14,795 bases of DNA, taken from contig JANBPT010001092.1 of NCBI GenBank assembly GCA_027575765.1, positions 1 through 14,795 on the forward strand, given 5' to 3'. The stretch comes from Tieghemiomyces parasiticus. Lineage: Eukaryota; Kickxellomycota; Dimargaritomycetes; Dimargaritales; Dimargaritaceae. Position 1 is the stretch's first letter; the number at the start of each line of letters is the position of its first letter. Shown piece by piece: positions 1 to 10,489 of the stretch. The notes beneath the pieces are model-generated. The model made no database searches. It was not told the DNA's origin and worked only from the letters and a program-made list of their open reading frames with translations. The translations under genes were made by a program, and so were the position numbers.

Positions 1-645
1 TTTTTTCCCATTGTGTTTACCCTGTGGATGGCAACATATAGCCAAAAGGCCACCTGCCTTAGATTCACATTCAATATACATTCACTCCACCTGAGTTAAC
101 CTGGCCCCTTTAGCCTGTTGTGAGTGGCCCATAAAAGCCTCTAAAAGGTCAAACTTGGAACAATAAAACAGGATAATCAATGGTACATGTTAAAAATGTA
201 AAGGTCAGAAAATAGTTGTTTGGTGCTGTGGTCACCAAAAGACAATCTTACCTCAGTCACCAAGCAGCAGCCACCCACAATGCCACCAAACACCATGACC
301 ACCACTCATGCAATCAATGGAACAATAACCACCATTACCTAACATACCTCAACCTTACAGACCAACCTGGGAAATGACTTACTATATTTCCATGTCTCTC
401 CAATTCTATGACTTTCTACACTAGCACACACCAATAAGTCCAAGCCAAATAGTCAGGACCCTATATAGAGTCCCAATATGGAACCAAATAAACATCATCA
501 TCTCTCTCACTACTGCCAATTTACCTATTATGGTTTGACCTGCCACATTTCGCAATCACAAGCAGGCTTACCACACAACCCACTCCACGCAATGTAGACC
601 TGTGTTCGTCCCAAGTGGAGTAGGAATAGTTGGTGAGAGAATGAC
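1..645. other. AT-rich, CpG-free flank without a recognisable gene
   Basis: No reading frame here looks like a protein. The stretch is rich in CA and TA dinucleotides, and there is no CpG at all before position 551. The only promoter-like signal is an almost palindromic TATA segment at 456-473 (GGACCCTATATAGAGTCC), followed by an A-rich then CT-rich stretch. It may be an old repeat or retroelement remnant, but I see no terminal repeats or coding domain that would show this. Confidence 0.5.
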
Positions 646-651
646 AAAAAA
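646..651 (-). terminator. RNA polymerase III terminator of the 5S rRNA gene
   Basis: Six A's on the plus strand read as TTTTTT on the minus strand, immediately after the 3' end of the 5S rRNA helix. A run of four or more T's is the standard RNA polymerase III stop signal. Its exact position supports the 3' end chosen for the 5S gene. Confidence 0.75.
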
Positions 652-767
652 GTTGCTGCACCGACTATTCCCAAGTGGTCACCCACCTTAGTATTAAATC
701 GGCTGAACAATGCTTAACTGCGCAGATCTAACGGGATGCGGTGCTTACAACGTCATATGGCCGCAAC
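652..767 (-). rRNA. 5S ribosomal RNA, complete dispersed copy
   Basis: The minus strand over 116 nt has the landmarks of eukaryotic 5S rRNA: a GCAUCCCGU-type loop, the A-box core AGTTAAGC, the C-box GGTGGGTGACCACTTGGGAA and a closing GGTGC. The ends pair as helix I: GTTGC at the 5' end with GCAAC at the 3' end, followed by a G-A mismatch and then further pairs. A T6 terminator follows directly. The promoter is internal (A box and C box), as in all type 1 Pol III genes. No other rRNA lies nearby, so this is a dispersed copy like those of many fungi. Compared with the second copy at the window end, about 10 of 71 comparable bases differ, six of them clustered just downstream of AGTTAAG. It may therefore be a variant or slightly decayed copy. 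The 5' end is set by the helix and is good to a few bases. Confidence 0.88.
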
Positions 768-1210
768 TGATATGCGTAATAATGGCTCCGCCACATCCAC
801 CTCTACTTGTCCCTCACCAACTGGTGTTCTTAATCGGTCTACATTGACAAATATTTACTAATTATGACGTTGACTCTTTTTGTATAATCTCCAACGGTTT
901 CTAAATGTCCTGCTGACCTGGTCAGATGGCCAGGCCAGCCTCCAATATATTCCCCAAGTTCCCTGCTCCCAACACAAATCTGCCTCAACCTTGTAACCAA
1001 CTTATTAATACATATTACTTTTCCTGACCTATAAACCCTATCACAGATATGTGGTGCCAACACTTGCTTTGCCTCTTGAAGGTATCTGACAGGCACGTCA
1101 ATACTGGGAAAACGTAAACACTAGCCAATCCCTTTAGGGGGAAAGCTAGGATCAAAGTTTAAGGTTACACACCTTATGTAGGGGGATGCAGATCCTTCCC
1201 CGCGCACAAG

Positions 1211-1251
1211 TATAAAAGTGAGCCCATGCAGTTAGGCAAGGGCTTACCAGC
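1211..1251 (+). promoter_or_regulatory. TATA box with adjoining hairpin, module 1
   Basis: TATAAAAG at 1211-1218 runs into an inverted repeat. GTGAGCCC (1218-1225) pairs with GGGCTTAC (1240-1247) over all eight positions, with one G-T wobble, around a 14-nt loop, and CAGC follows. TTGAACAA occurs downstream at 1313-1320. The same arrangement is repeated about 416 bp further on with different bases in the stem. It could be the promoter and R region of a decayed LTR retroelement. No coding region follows it. Confidence 0.35.
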
Positions 1252-1626
1252 TAATTTTCTATTTTCCATTATTTCTAGTAACCTTTATTCATTTTATTCT
1301 ATTTATTAGTAGTTGAACAAAACAACAATCCCATATTATTTACATTCACCATTAAAGTAAACAATCCTGTTCTTAGCCATTTTCCTTTGACTTGCCATTA
1401 GGCCCAGACCATCATTGCATACAGCCCAACCAAAGACCACTGCCTAGAGCCTAGCACCACAATATGTAATGTCAATCACGGCTTCTCCCTTTGCAGAATT
1501 GTAATAGGTCGCACCTATACATTGGATAAAACAAAAGATAGAATAGTGACCAGGCGACCTCTGGGAGAGGCCCAGAAGAGGCAGAGGACTAGTCAGGTCC
1601 TCCACCAATTAGCGTAGATCATTTAG

Positions 1627-1668
1627 TATATAAGCCAGGCCCAAGTATGCAACACAGGGCCTGGCAGC
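1627..1668 (+). promoter_or_regulatory. TATA box with adjoining hairpin, module 2
   Basis: TATATAAG at 1627-1634 leads into a perfect 9-bp inverted repeat: GCCAGGCCC (1634-1642) and GGGCCTGGC (1657-1665), with a 14-nt loop and then CAGC. The distance from TATA to stem (7 nt), the loop length and the trailing CAGC match module 1, while the stem bases differ in a pairing-preserving way. TTGAACAA recurs at 1757-1764. Function is unknown; an LTR-like promoter remnant is the best guess. Confidence 0.35.
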
Positions 1669-3309
1669 TTTTATATAATCTTTGGTACCATAGTACCATC
1701 TATTGGCACTATTCCCCTAAGCCCATTTACTGTTACTCATTTGTAGGTTTTCTTTGTTGAACAACTCTACCAATAGTTGTCCGTTTTCATTTTGCATTGC
1801 AGATTTGGATACCTCTGCTCTGACTTTGTACTCCCAAACTCCCCACTCCATCCTGGAGGTTCTTTCAAAATCGGAACTGGCTATCCAACTCCAGTCTGCT
1901 TTACAAGAGATGGTGTGGCAGAGATGATTTTAATTATGTAGAAGTGTGGAACTAAGGCATCTGATTGATCAATCACTTTCAATCTTTCAGCCACCCCAAT
2001 CAACTATTGCCCCTACATTGACTCATAGTTAGTTTCTTTGACAATGGCCTTTTTATTACTTTTGGTAGAATGGTCATTTTATTTTACACTTTATCTTACT
2101 GCCTTAAGTTAGTTCAAATAGCTGAGAGGTGAGATTTTTGGAATTAAGTGTTACCAATAAGATATGTTATGGGGATGATTTAGTGGTAGGGCTGATACCA
2201 AGGGAGGGTTAATTGGAATGGAATTGCAAATATCACAAATGTAGTTAGATGCCTCTCCTTTGGAGTGGTGGTTGAATTGGCCTAATATGTCTGTTGGCCT
2301 GCTAGTTGTGAGTTATTGTCTACTACCAGAGACCTGGGAAAATGCCATGAGCCATTATTGTAGGTTGTGAGGCATAGGGTAATCATTGGTGGATGCAAAG
2401 GTAGTGAGGGGTAAAATGTGGTGTAGAGAAGAGGTGTAGACTGCAGGATAGAAGTGCTGAAGGTGGTTTGTGAGGTGGCTGGTATGCCTGGGTTAGGCAG
2501 TCTGCTAGTGTGGGGTTTTTTTTGAATACAATGGATCCATATTGGATTTAGGTACTGGTACTTGTAGATGTCATATTCAAGCCTATAAGTAGTATGGCAG
2601 GTCATTAACTTCAAGGGTAAACTACAATGGGTAACTTTATATCTACATATGAGTCATAGTATGGCCTATAGAACCTGTGTGGTCAGAATAAGCACCACTT
2701 CATAATAGAATTGGGAACAGAGATATTTTGTTTGGATTATCTATGTGATAACAATAAGACGAGTTAATCAGAATTGAATATAATGTTCTACTCATGACCC
2801 TGTGGTTAGTCTTTTTATGATATTAAGCTTTTGTTGTCCTCTTGTCTTTTTCATGCTATGTTTTGTTGATAATTTCTTATGCCGTATTTCATCATTACTG
2901 CCATATCAATGTCATCTGTTAAAGCTAAGATTAGAAGACATATATAGTGACTATCCACTGGCCACTTCAATAAAGAATAACCACCATACAACCCTTCTAT
3001 TTTATATTGTATTCTCACACTGTAGCTTTATACTATACCTCAAAAGTGAGAAATAGTACATTTCTTGAATGGCTTATACCATTTGATTCCTCACCCAAAA
3101 TATCACTAGATTTTATCCACAGTGCCATTATCTAAGGCTTCAAGCTTTAACGTCCCACAATATATAGCATCAGTTATACTCATCTTGGATTGGAGACAAA
3201 AGACCGACCCTCAGGTCTTTACCTACTACACATAAGTGGAAGAGATATTCAAAACCTAGTTCACCTTTAAATCGACTAATTGGTGAATTGAGATCTGGAC
3301 AAAGAGACT

Positions 3310-4428
3310 TTACTCCTCATGGCGGTGCGCATAGGTAGCATGCGCCTGACCTTTAGCCACAACAACAATGTTTGCCAACTCAACATGGGGCGGGCGGGAG
3401 GCAGTGAAAAGAGCCACTTCAGCAACATCCTTAGCCTGTAGCTGCTTTATACCACGGTAGAAGGCATCAGCTTTTTTTTGATCTCCTGAGAACAGCGCAT
3501 CTGAGAACTCTGTATCTACATACCCCGGGCTGATGGCGGTGATGCGCACATGGCTGTCAGCAAGTTCATAACGCAAGGTGCTGGTGATGGCATCTATAGC
3601 GTGTTTGGTGGCACTGTAGATGCTGACACGGGGGGCAACCTGGTGTGCGCCAATAGAGCTCATGTTTATGATCATACCACCCTCAGCCTGACGCTTCATG
3701 TGCGGGATGAAGGTTTGGCACATGTAAACAACCCCTTTGATGTTTGTGTCAATCATGGTATCGATGTTTACGGTTGAAATGTCTACTAGTAGGTCATCAC
3801 CACTACATACGCCAGCGTTATTGATTAGCACATCCACCTGCTGTAGGTCCTCAGGGAGGTTGGTCACAGCCTGATTGACCTGTTCTTTGGTAGTCACATC
3901 CAGCGTCACGGCATGGATGCGAACTTTTGGATGGATCTGCTCCAGCTCCGTCTTGAGGGCCTCGATTCGGTTGGTGCGACGGGCAGTAAGGATCTAATAA
4001 GTTACATGAAAGATGTGGATTAAGTTAGGAAGCGTAATGGGCGGGTATTGGTTATGGGATGAGCAAGCGTTGGAAATTTGTTGATGGCGGTTTGTTTGAC
4101 CACGACTGTCGCGACAGATTATCAAGTTGTAAATGATGACAGGGGAGCTTACCACGTTGCACTCGGCTGCAGCAAAGACACGCGCACAGGCCGCCCCGAT
4201 TCCGGAGCTGGCACCGGTACTGGGAATTGAATAGAGGGTGGGCGCAGTGGAGCGAAATAGTACTTAAATAAAGTTGTAAGCACTGGTAGTCTGACTATCA
4301 TTTCCTGGCATATAGAGGCACTATAACTCTGGCCAACCACTCGCCAACTGATAGTGTATTGCAATAAGGCTGCTTCGATACTTAGTCACTTACATATATA
4401 CGGTTTTGCCTTTCAAATTACGGTACAT
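3310..4428 (-). CDS. SDR oxidoreductase A, YdfG/YMR226C-type NADP-dependent 3-hydroxy-acid dehydrogenase
   Basis: Three exons on the minus strand: 4394-4428, 4153-4219 and 3310-3993. Introns are 4220-4393 (GTAAGT...CAG, phase 2) and 3994-4152 (GTAAGC...TAG, phase 0). Spliced length gives 261 aa, normal for the family. The cofactor motif TGASSGIG (residues 13-20) is assembled across intron 1. TARR (37-40) after the second beta strand favours NADP(H), and NNAG is at 92-95. The catalytic tetrad is Asn118, Ser147, Tyr160 and Lys164 (YSATK). The C-terminal RPPHVE region is typical of YdfG/YMR226C enzymes, which oxidise serine, allo-threonine and other 3-hydroxy acids with NADP+; this substrate range is inferred from the family. 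The start is firm because an in-frame TGA lies at 4438-4440. No organelle signal or C-terminal SKL is seen, so it is probably cytosolic. It is clearly diverged from B and C and was not homogenised with them. Confidence 0.9.
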
Positions 4429-4540
4429 GATGGCCAATCAGATGAAAATATCAAGCGAGGCAGAGAGAGACTATGAGATAAGAACAAGCTATCGTTGATG
4501 GCAAATGCCGGTTCGTTAAATATGCCAGAGGACCTACCGG

Positions 4541-4548
4541 TATATATT
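4541..4548 (-). promoter_or_regulatory. possible TATA box of SDR gene A
   Basis: The plus-strand TATATATT reads AATATATA on the minus strand, about 113-120 bp before the ATG of gene A. A CT-rich leader (in the minus sense) lies between it and the start. Distance and sequence suit a fungal TATA element, but in AT-containing DNA such a match can arise by chance. Confidence 0.35.
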
Positions 4549-6923
4549 GGGTACCTTGGGATATTCATAACCAGCAAATCCCCAACGTGATGGAGTGCGC
4601 CGGTAAGCGTGAAACTGAATGGTGGCAGTATGATGTCAACGACGCCGAGCAGAGGGGCTTAATCGCCCAATGTACTCGCAAAGATCGACAACTACGGCCC
4701 CAACGGCACCACAAAGGAGCCTCTCCACTTCGGTGACTCTAGGAATGTCGTTAGTAGCCTGTTCTGACTCACTGTCCATCATTTTAAGACCATAGCAGCG
4801 TGAGATTGACGGTACTCCTGCAGCTGCTGCACAGCCCCTGGAATATACCATTGGGCTATAGTAGGTTTCACGCACGTTGGTCCGAACCCATCACACTTGT
4901 CGCTACCCAACATTGCCGCAAAGATTGCGCTAGATATCGTACCGGTGACAGGTAAAAATATAGTCATTCCGTATCGACTCTATTAATTAACAGGGTCTTC
5001 AAAGCGTACACACGGTCACCTAAATGTAACAGTCATAACCATACCGCTTCGTTGTACATTTCTGATAATCCCTTCCTGTTATTCCTTTTTTTTATATAGA
5101 AATGACCATTCACAATCTTTCCGGCCACCAGGCCGTAGTCTTGGTGCTTTACTGCATTGACTATTTTCGCATGTACGTCTTACATACTCACAATGCTACG
5201 TTCACTCGTTCGACGCAATGCTGAATCGTCCTTATTCACATCAATTTACTACCTTCTGTCTTCACCTGTGCCGTAGAAGGTGGCACCATAATCAACTTAG
5301 CTAGCTCTCCTTTAATTTTTTGGTCCTCTGTGAAAAGCCATGTCGTGACAAGACTACAACAGTCTGGCTGCAGGACAGCCAGCTGCGGAGCCTGCGCGAG
5401 GTACATATAGGTGCCTTGCTAATCGCCCTCTATAAACCGTCAGTAACCAATAATCCCCTTCTCCATACGAGTTAATTTTATTCCCTCTGCTTTTGTAGTA
5501 GTCTAAAACACCCACCTCCTAATCCATATCCCAAGTGAGGCCAACTAGCTGCCTTTTGCCGTCCCAAGTGGTGTCATTCAGCCTTGGTGGCTGCGCCTTA
5601 GAGTAGCTGATTATTGGAAGGACTACCTTCTTATCCCCACATTGGTCCAATCCTTCCATCACTTCATTATCCAAACCGGGGGTCGCCTTCTGTTTATTCT
5701 AGGGTCGTTATTTCTTTATTTTATTTATTACTGATCCAACGGCTACCTAGTCGTCTCTCCATCCCCTACCAGCGACCGGCCCCGCCGCAACCTGTTGTCC
5801 TAGCTTTCCCAATCTAGGCTAAATAGTTACTACCAATGATACCGGTCATTGTCCTAGTATGAAAGACCTACTGGTTGCTGTTCAATAAACATTCATCACT
5901 TGAATCATCAAACCCGTCTAAATTTGAGCTTGACAGTTAGTTTTCTTTTATTAATAAGTTTACACCTACCATACCAAAGTTCGACATTAATAAATATTTC
6001 CACTCCCAGGAGGAGTAAGCTTCATTGATCTCCAGTTTTAAGCGACGGAGCATAAAAGGCTGCTTGCTCCTGTAGTAGGTTATTATCTATGACTTGACAT
6101 TCCTTCGTTAAATTATAAAGCATCCCATCCTACCGCATACTCCATGCCTGCGATCCACCACTGTTTCTCTCATTTATTATCAATATTTCCGAGTTGCCGA
6201 TCTAGATAGGGGTGTCGGTTGAGTTAATGATCTGCAACCTGGAGTTGATGAGGATGTTGTTATTAAGGACTGACAATGGGGCTGCCTTATACAAGGAGAA
6301 ATGACCTGTGTATATGGGGTCACCGTCGGTTGATGATCCGTACGAGCATAGAGTATACCGTACCCGAAGGGAAAAAAATGGTAAGCATAGTGAAGACCTT
6401 GACATCTAGTTGACTATTGGAGTTGACGGCACAGAAGGCGACCATGTCGCGTCGGAAAGATGAAAAGCGGCTACTGTTAAAGGGAAGTGAAGATGGCAAG
6501 GGCCATCATTAGACAGGCATTGTTCGGTGGTAGAGCTATGTGAGAATAAGGTTTAAAGATACTAATATATAATACGGGTATTCGCTTAACCAAAAGGTAC
6601 AACAAATGGCGACCAGCTATTAGCTGGGTATGGGCCGCAGCTTTTGGTTGACGGTTGCGGTTCGGTGCGTCCTGTCGGCTCTTGGCTGACCACATTAGGA
6701 CAGTGCGGTATATGTATCATAATGCAGCTAGGGCTGTGGGTCTGGTGGAGGCCACTGTTCGCAATGACAGCACCGTTCCTTTATGGTATACTCCTTTATA
6801 GTATTTGGATACCTTCTATGTGTCATTCACTTCAAGGTTCTTATTAAGGTAATAAAACGCTCGAAACTGTCCTGAGGTCAGTCGATCGCGCCATACCCTA
6901 AGGGGCAGTATTACAGATACACT

Positions 6924-7502
6924 ATGCATCCTGACCTGGAGCCTATGACCCACCAGTGGCGAACACTCACTACCCAGTAGGCCTACTGGCGCGTGATGGG
7001 TCCCGAGCTCCCATCTCGTTTGTGCACAGTGCGCTCACCTCCCAACCACACGCAGACTGTCGCTGTCCCACAGACCCGCGCCCTTGTGCCATAGCACCAC
7101 CGCCTAACCGTGCTGGGCCTTCAAGCCATACTCCGGGCTGCCGGAGACGGCGCCCTGGCCACTGCCTACCTAACCAACCTCACAGCCGCCAGCATAGGCC
7201 AATGGCCTCAGGGCCCCCCGGTCTGCCAGCTCGTTATGGCCCCAGGCCAAAAAATAATGACCTAACTGGTTGACTAGGTATTTGACTCTCACCTACTATG
7301 CACTCAGTGCCAGACACACCTTACACCCTCTCCTGCAATCCACTGCTGTTACCTGAGCCGCCTGATCACCTTCGACGCCACTGGCCTCCCTTCCCTGGAG
7401 GTGACAGCGCAACTAGCGCTCCCACCTAAACCTGGTCACACCTCCCCCCGCCACCACCGCGATACACTAACAGTCGCCCGCCACCGCTTCTGGCCACACT
7501 GA
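6924..7502 (+). pseudogene. doubtful decayed reading frame in a C-rich block
   Basis: From ATG at 6924 to TGA at 7500 one plus-strand frame is open except for four stops: TAG at 6978, 7092 and 7275, and TAA at 7263. Each could come from a glutamine codon by one C-to-T change. The last 74 codons are uninterrupted and include pairs of Cys and His, but I recognise no family. A different frame is fully open over 6956-7273, which shows that the low A and T content alone keeps stops rare. Four stops in about 193 codons is near what this composition predicts. It is best treated as a possibility, not as a gene. Confidence 0.12.
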
Positions 7503-8633
7503 TGAGGCAGACTGTCCCGTTTTCACACTTAACTAACCGCCACTACCCCCCTTCCCAGGGACTCGCTATACATCGCAGCCAGCTAAAGCCACACTTTCTC
7601 CACCGAAGTTTTTCGAGCTGGACGTACAATGGCCACCGCCTTCATTATGACAATCGCGGCCTTTTACGTGACGTTCAATAAACATACCCCTCCTCCTATG
7701 CATCATATATCTGCCTAAAATGGCCATCTCCTTCGTTTTGGCGTGCCGACACTTGTTCGTGGCCCTCTTAAACGATCTGATCACAGGCGCTAAAAATGAA
7801 CAGATAGCTACGCGTAGTGCATGCGGTATGAAACGGGTAGCCTCAATCGCTGTTGGTCATATAGTATCACTCGTAATGGATTACGAAAAATGGGGGTACA
7901 TATACTGATACGCGCCCATACCGACGTGTAGCACCGATTTCGAACCAACGGAGTGAGACTATACGTAATCGCGGTCAGATTGTGTCTGTGGTACCCCAAA
8001 CCACTGATCCGATCAGTTGTGACCCCACACTGGCAACTCCTTTATCACCGCCCTTTTTTTATCACTAGTACACTCCCTCCTCCTCCTCACTTATTAGAAT
8101 ATCCCCCTAGCTATCTTTTCTTCCCTAGTTGCGTATTCACCTCTCTTGGACTTGGCACCTACCCAAAACGTGCCCTATCGGTTTAAGGTCTGTCTGACCT
8201 TTACGGCGACCCTAAGGAAAGAGGCGGGCCATCTTTCATTATAAAACGCAGTCAGCACACCTCCTAATAGACGACAGTAAAAACCCACCCCAATCTTGTT
8301 AACTCATTTTACCTTAAACCGTTCCGTTCTTTATTTCGTCTTTTTCCTCTTCTCGGGCTAATTAGCCACTAAGTTTCCTCTAGGGTCGTTCACCCTACGA
8401 CAGTGTCGAGTAACCAATAGCCGGTAGACCACATACTACTGTCACTTATACCACACAAAGAAGAACTCACGACTACGTCGTTTATATTATCCATGTACAA
8501 TGCTTAGGCCATAATAGTAGGATTTACCGTCACATGGAGTTTTCATTATTCCGAAACCTAAAGCTGGGCTTAGATGACTCAGTAGCCAACTAGTACAACA
8601 GCTACTAACAAGTAGCTTTAAGACAAAGAGGGT

Positions 8634-9748
8634 CTATGACTCCTCCTTACGATAAATATAATTGATTGAAGCCTGACCCTTCGGAACCACGATGGCCTCA
8701 GCCACTTCGACGTGGGGCGGACGGGAGGCGATAAATAGTGCGGTTTCGGCAATATCCTCACCGATGAGCGGGGTCATACCCTGGTACACTTTGTCCGCCC
8801 TCTCCTTATCGCCATTGAACCGCACCATCGAAAACTCCGTTTCAACGAAACCGGGACTCAGAGCGGAGATGCGCACGTTGCTATTGGCCAACTCGTAACG
8901 GAGGGTGCGGGTGATGGCGTCCACCGCGAACTTGGTGGCGCAGTATATACTGCCGTTGGGGTAAACATCATGGCCCGAGATGGAGCTGACGTTGATGATG
9001 GTGCCACCGGTGGTCTGCTGCTTCATGCGCGGGATGAAGGCCTGGGTGCAGTAAATCAGACCTTTAAGGTTGGTATTGATTATAGTGTCGATCTGGTCGG
9101 GCTTGTAGTCGACCAGGGGGATCAGACCCAGCACCAAGCCGGCATTATTAATGAGCACATCCACCTGCTGCAGGTCATCAGGGAGGCTGGCCACAACCTG
9201 GTCGACCTGCTCCTTGGAGGTCACATCCAGGGTCACAGCATGGATGCGGACGTTCGGATGGGCCTGTTCCAGCTCCGCCTTGAGGGCCTCGATTCGGTCA
9301 GTACGACGAGCGGTGATAATCTGAAGATGATTGTACGTGTATGAAGGAAGTACAGAGAGAGCGAAAGACGCCCTGGTTAAATATTGGACATTAGGGACAA
9401 CAGGCCAGACCGCCGCTTGGCTATGAATTCCGTGGGGCATTGTCGATTGAGAAGGTTAACTCACCACGTTGGAGCCCGCCGCGGCGAAGGAGCGGGCGCA
9501 GGCCTCGCCGATGCCGGCACTGGCACCGGTACTAGAGGTATTGGATCGAGGGATAGTGGACTGCTTAGCTTAGTAGAGTCAGTTATCTGCGATGGATCTC
9601 AACTGCGTTTAGATAGCCGCTGAAGCATATCCAAGCCAGCTATGACTTATTGAGTGCTGCCCTTCGTTGGCACAGGTAATTTAATGGGTAACCTTGGAAA
9701 GCCTACTTACATCAAGACGGTTTGCCCCTGGAGTCGCTTAAACATCAT
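8634..9748 (-). CDS. SDR oxidoreductase B, YdfG/YMR226C-type NADP-dependent 3-hydroxy-acid dehydrogenase
   Basis: Exons on the minus strand are 9711-9748, 9465-9531 and 8634-9320. Intron 1 is 9532-9710 (GTAAGT...TAG, with CTACTAAG as a likely branch site) and intron 2 is 9321-9464 (GTGAGT...CAG, 144 nt). The product is 263 aa, or 262 from the second of two adjacent ATGs, which aligns with the starts of A and C. Motifs, numbered from the second ATG: TGASAGIG 13-20, TARR 37-40 (NADP preference), NNAG 92-95, and tetrad Asn118, Ser147, Tyr160, Lys164 (YCATK). The GFVETEF and RPPHVEV segments are typical of the family. All catalytic residues are intact. The frame stays open upstream to 10000, but that extension contains acidic residues and does not look like a targeting signal. 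Intron 2 has an in-frame TAA directly inside the donor, so unspliced RNA would be truncated. The gene is nearly identical to C over most of exons 2 and 3. Confidence 0.9.
8701..9527 (-). repeat. paralogous tract shared with gene C (copy in B)
   Basis: This stretch aligns without a gap to 11437-12263 at a constant offset of 2736 bp. From about 8849 to 9527 I count six mismatches. The part nearer the 3' end (8757-8850) alternates identical and divergent patches, and 8701-8756 is again identical. Intron 2 (9321-9464) is identical in both copies. Similarity stops abruptly at 9528, four bases inside exon 2, and intron 1 is unrelated. Confidence 0.9.
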
Positions 9749-9981
9749 GCCGATGGTATGTGGTATGAAAGTAGAGTTTACCTGTGCTAGGGGAATAATT
9801 GGTCTAAAATTAATGTAGGTGTCTGATCGGCGTATTTTGAAGAGATAAATCAAGAGTATTATACCTGGATGGATACTGCTCTCTCTGATGGCGACAGGTA
9901 GCTGAAGGGTGGCGGAAAAAAGTAAAGACTGAATCTCTATAGACAGGTAGGCCAGAGTGGTGTCGGGACAGTGCGGCCTGG

Positions 9982-9989
9982 TTTTATAT
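9982..9989 (-). promoter_or_regulatory. possible TATA box of SDR gene B
   Basis: The minus strand reads AATATAAAAC here, about 235 bp before the start codon of gene B. The sequence between contains pyrimidine-rich stretches typical of fungal leaders. The distance allows a leader of about 200 nt, possibly with a 5' leader intron. Support is from sequence match and position only. Confidence 0.35.
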
Positions 9990-10435
9990 TTACGCTTCAA
10001 CTGGACACCAAAACTACGACACTTGGCAGCGAATAGAATTCAGAACATGGAGCAGACCACTTAACTCCGGGGTAGGCTGTGGGAAATCGCAACCCTGCTG
10101 AACCCTCTCGTCCTGGCCAGGATCCAATTGCTGATGGCATTGATTGGCCCATCGGATTTCTACCGCTGGCTAAGAGGTCACCTGGTATTGCGAGTACGAC
10201 GCCGGACAGCCAATAACGGAGTCCCGGCTTGAGAACATGAAGTTGCTTCTCAACCGGAGGGCGGGCTAATGTGCACGAAGAACGCGGTAATTATCCGATT
10301 CTGAAAACCCTGCCTTTGCCGTTAATCACTAAGTACTTCGACCCTTCTCCTTTCGACTTTCTTTTTCTTGGCCCAGATGCGTACTGTCTCGCTCGGAGTT
10401 TTATTTGCTACGCAGTTGGGACACTAAGGGGATAT

Positions 10436-10451
10436 TTTACACGCGTGTAAA
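10436..10451. promoter_or_regulatory. 16-bp perfect palindrome centred on ACGCGT
   Basis: TTTACACGCGTGTAAA is its own reverse complement. Its core ACGCGT is the MluI cell-cycle box recognised by MBF-type factors in ascomycete yeasts. It lies about 690 bp upstream of gene B's start codon. Binding here is inference; a perfect 16-bp palindrome could occur by chance in a window this size with modest probability. Confidence 0.25.
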
Positions 10452-10489
10452 CGTATATGACAGGCTGGGTCATAGATAAGTCAGATCAC

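Larger units (their letters stand above)
768..3309. other. 2.5-kb AT-rich, CpG-poor spacer without a recognisable gene
   Basis: The few open frames here do not look like conserved proteins: about 85 codons on minus at 839-1096, 110 on minus at 2282-2614, and 84 on plus at 2802-3056. CpG is very rare, with none at all between 1874 and 2759. Visible structure is limited to two TATA-plus-hairpin modules (listed separately), a 14-bp palindrome TGATTGATCAATCA at 1962-1975, and a small TGGTAC/GTACCA inverted repeat at 1683-1698. The composition suggests old, possibly methylated repeat sequence, but no transposase, reverse transcriptase or terminal repeat could be identified. Confidence 0.5.
4429..8633. 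other. 4.2-kb spacer between SDR genes A and B, no convincing gene
   Basis: CpG is frequent here, unlike in the outer flanks. Two overlapping minus frames at 4636-4967 (79 and 62 codons) resemble no family I know and are probably chance. The C-rich block 6860-7560 is treated separately. On the plus strand, TATAAAAC at 8240-8247 is followed by a pyrimidine-rich stretch (about 8309-8360) like a fungal promoter and leader, yet no gene follows it before the end of gene B. I found no tRNA, transposase or SDR remnant. This long apparently empty spacer between family members may hold decayed genes. Confidence 0.5.

Noticed and set aside
2282..2614. 110-codon minus frame as a possible retroelement gag or pol fragment
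   Set aside because: No zinc knuckle, reverse transcriptase, RNase H or integrase motif could be found.
4636..4967. Two overlapping minus-strand frames upstream of gene A that might be a frameshifted small gene
   Set aside because: No family resemblance, no convincing splice sites and lengths within chance expectation.
5521..5610. Possible third 5S remnant because of repeated CCCAAGTGG
   Set aside because: Only the short CCCAAGTGG matches; the rest of the C box and the helices are absent.
7920..8010. tRNA-like B box (GGTTCGAAATC) on the minus strand
   Set aside because: The T-arm would be almost entirely G-T wobble pairs and no acceptor stem or D-arm pairing could be drawn.
8970..9344. Plus-strand open frames of 124 and 187 codons over genes B and C (also 11517-12080)
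   Set aside because: They are antisense shadows of GC-rich SDR coding sequence, with no domain of their own.
8634..9440. Single-exon 268-residue reading of gene B starting at 9440 (and its counterpart 11373-12176 in gene C)
   Set aside because: The first 40 residues are translated intron 2; the real N-terminus with TGASAGIG is supplied by the spliced upstream exons.
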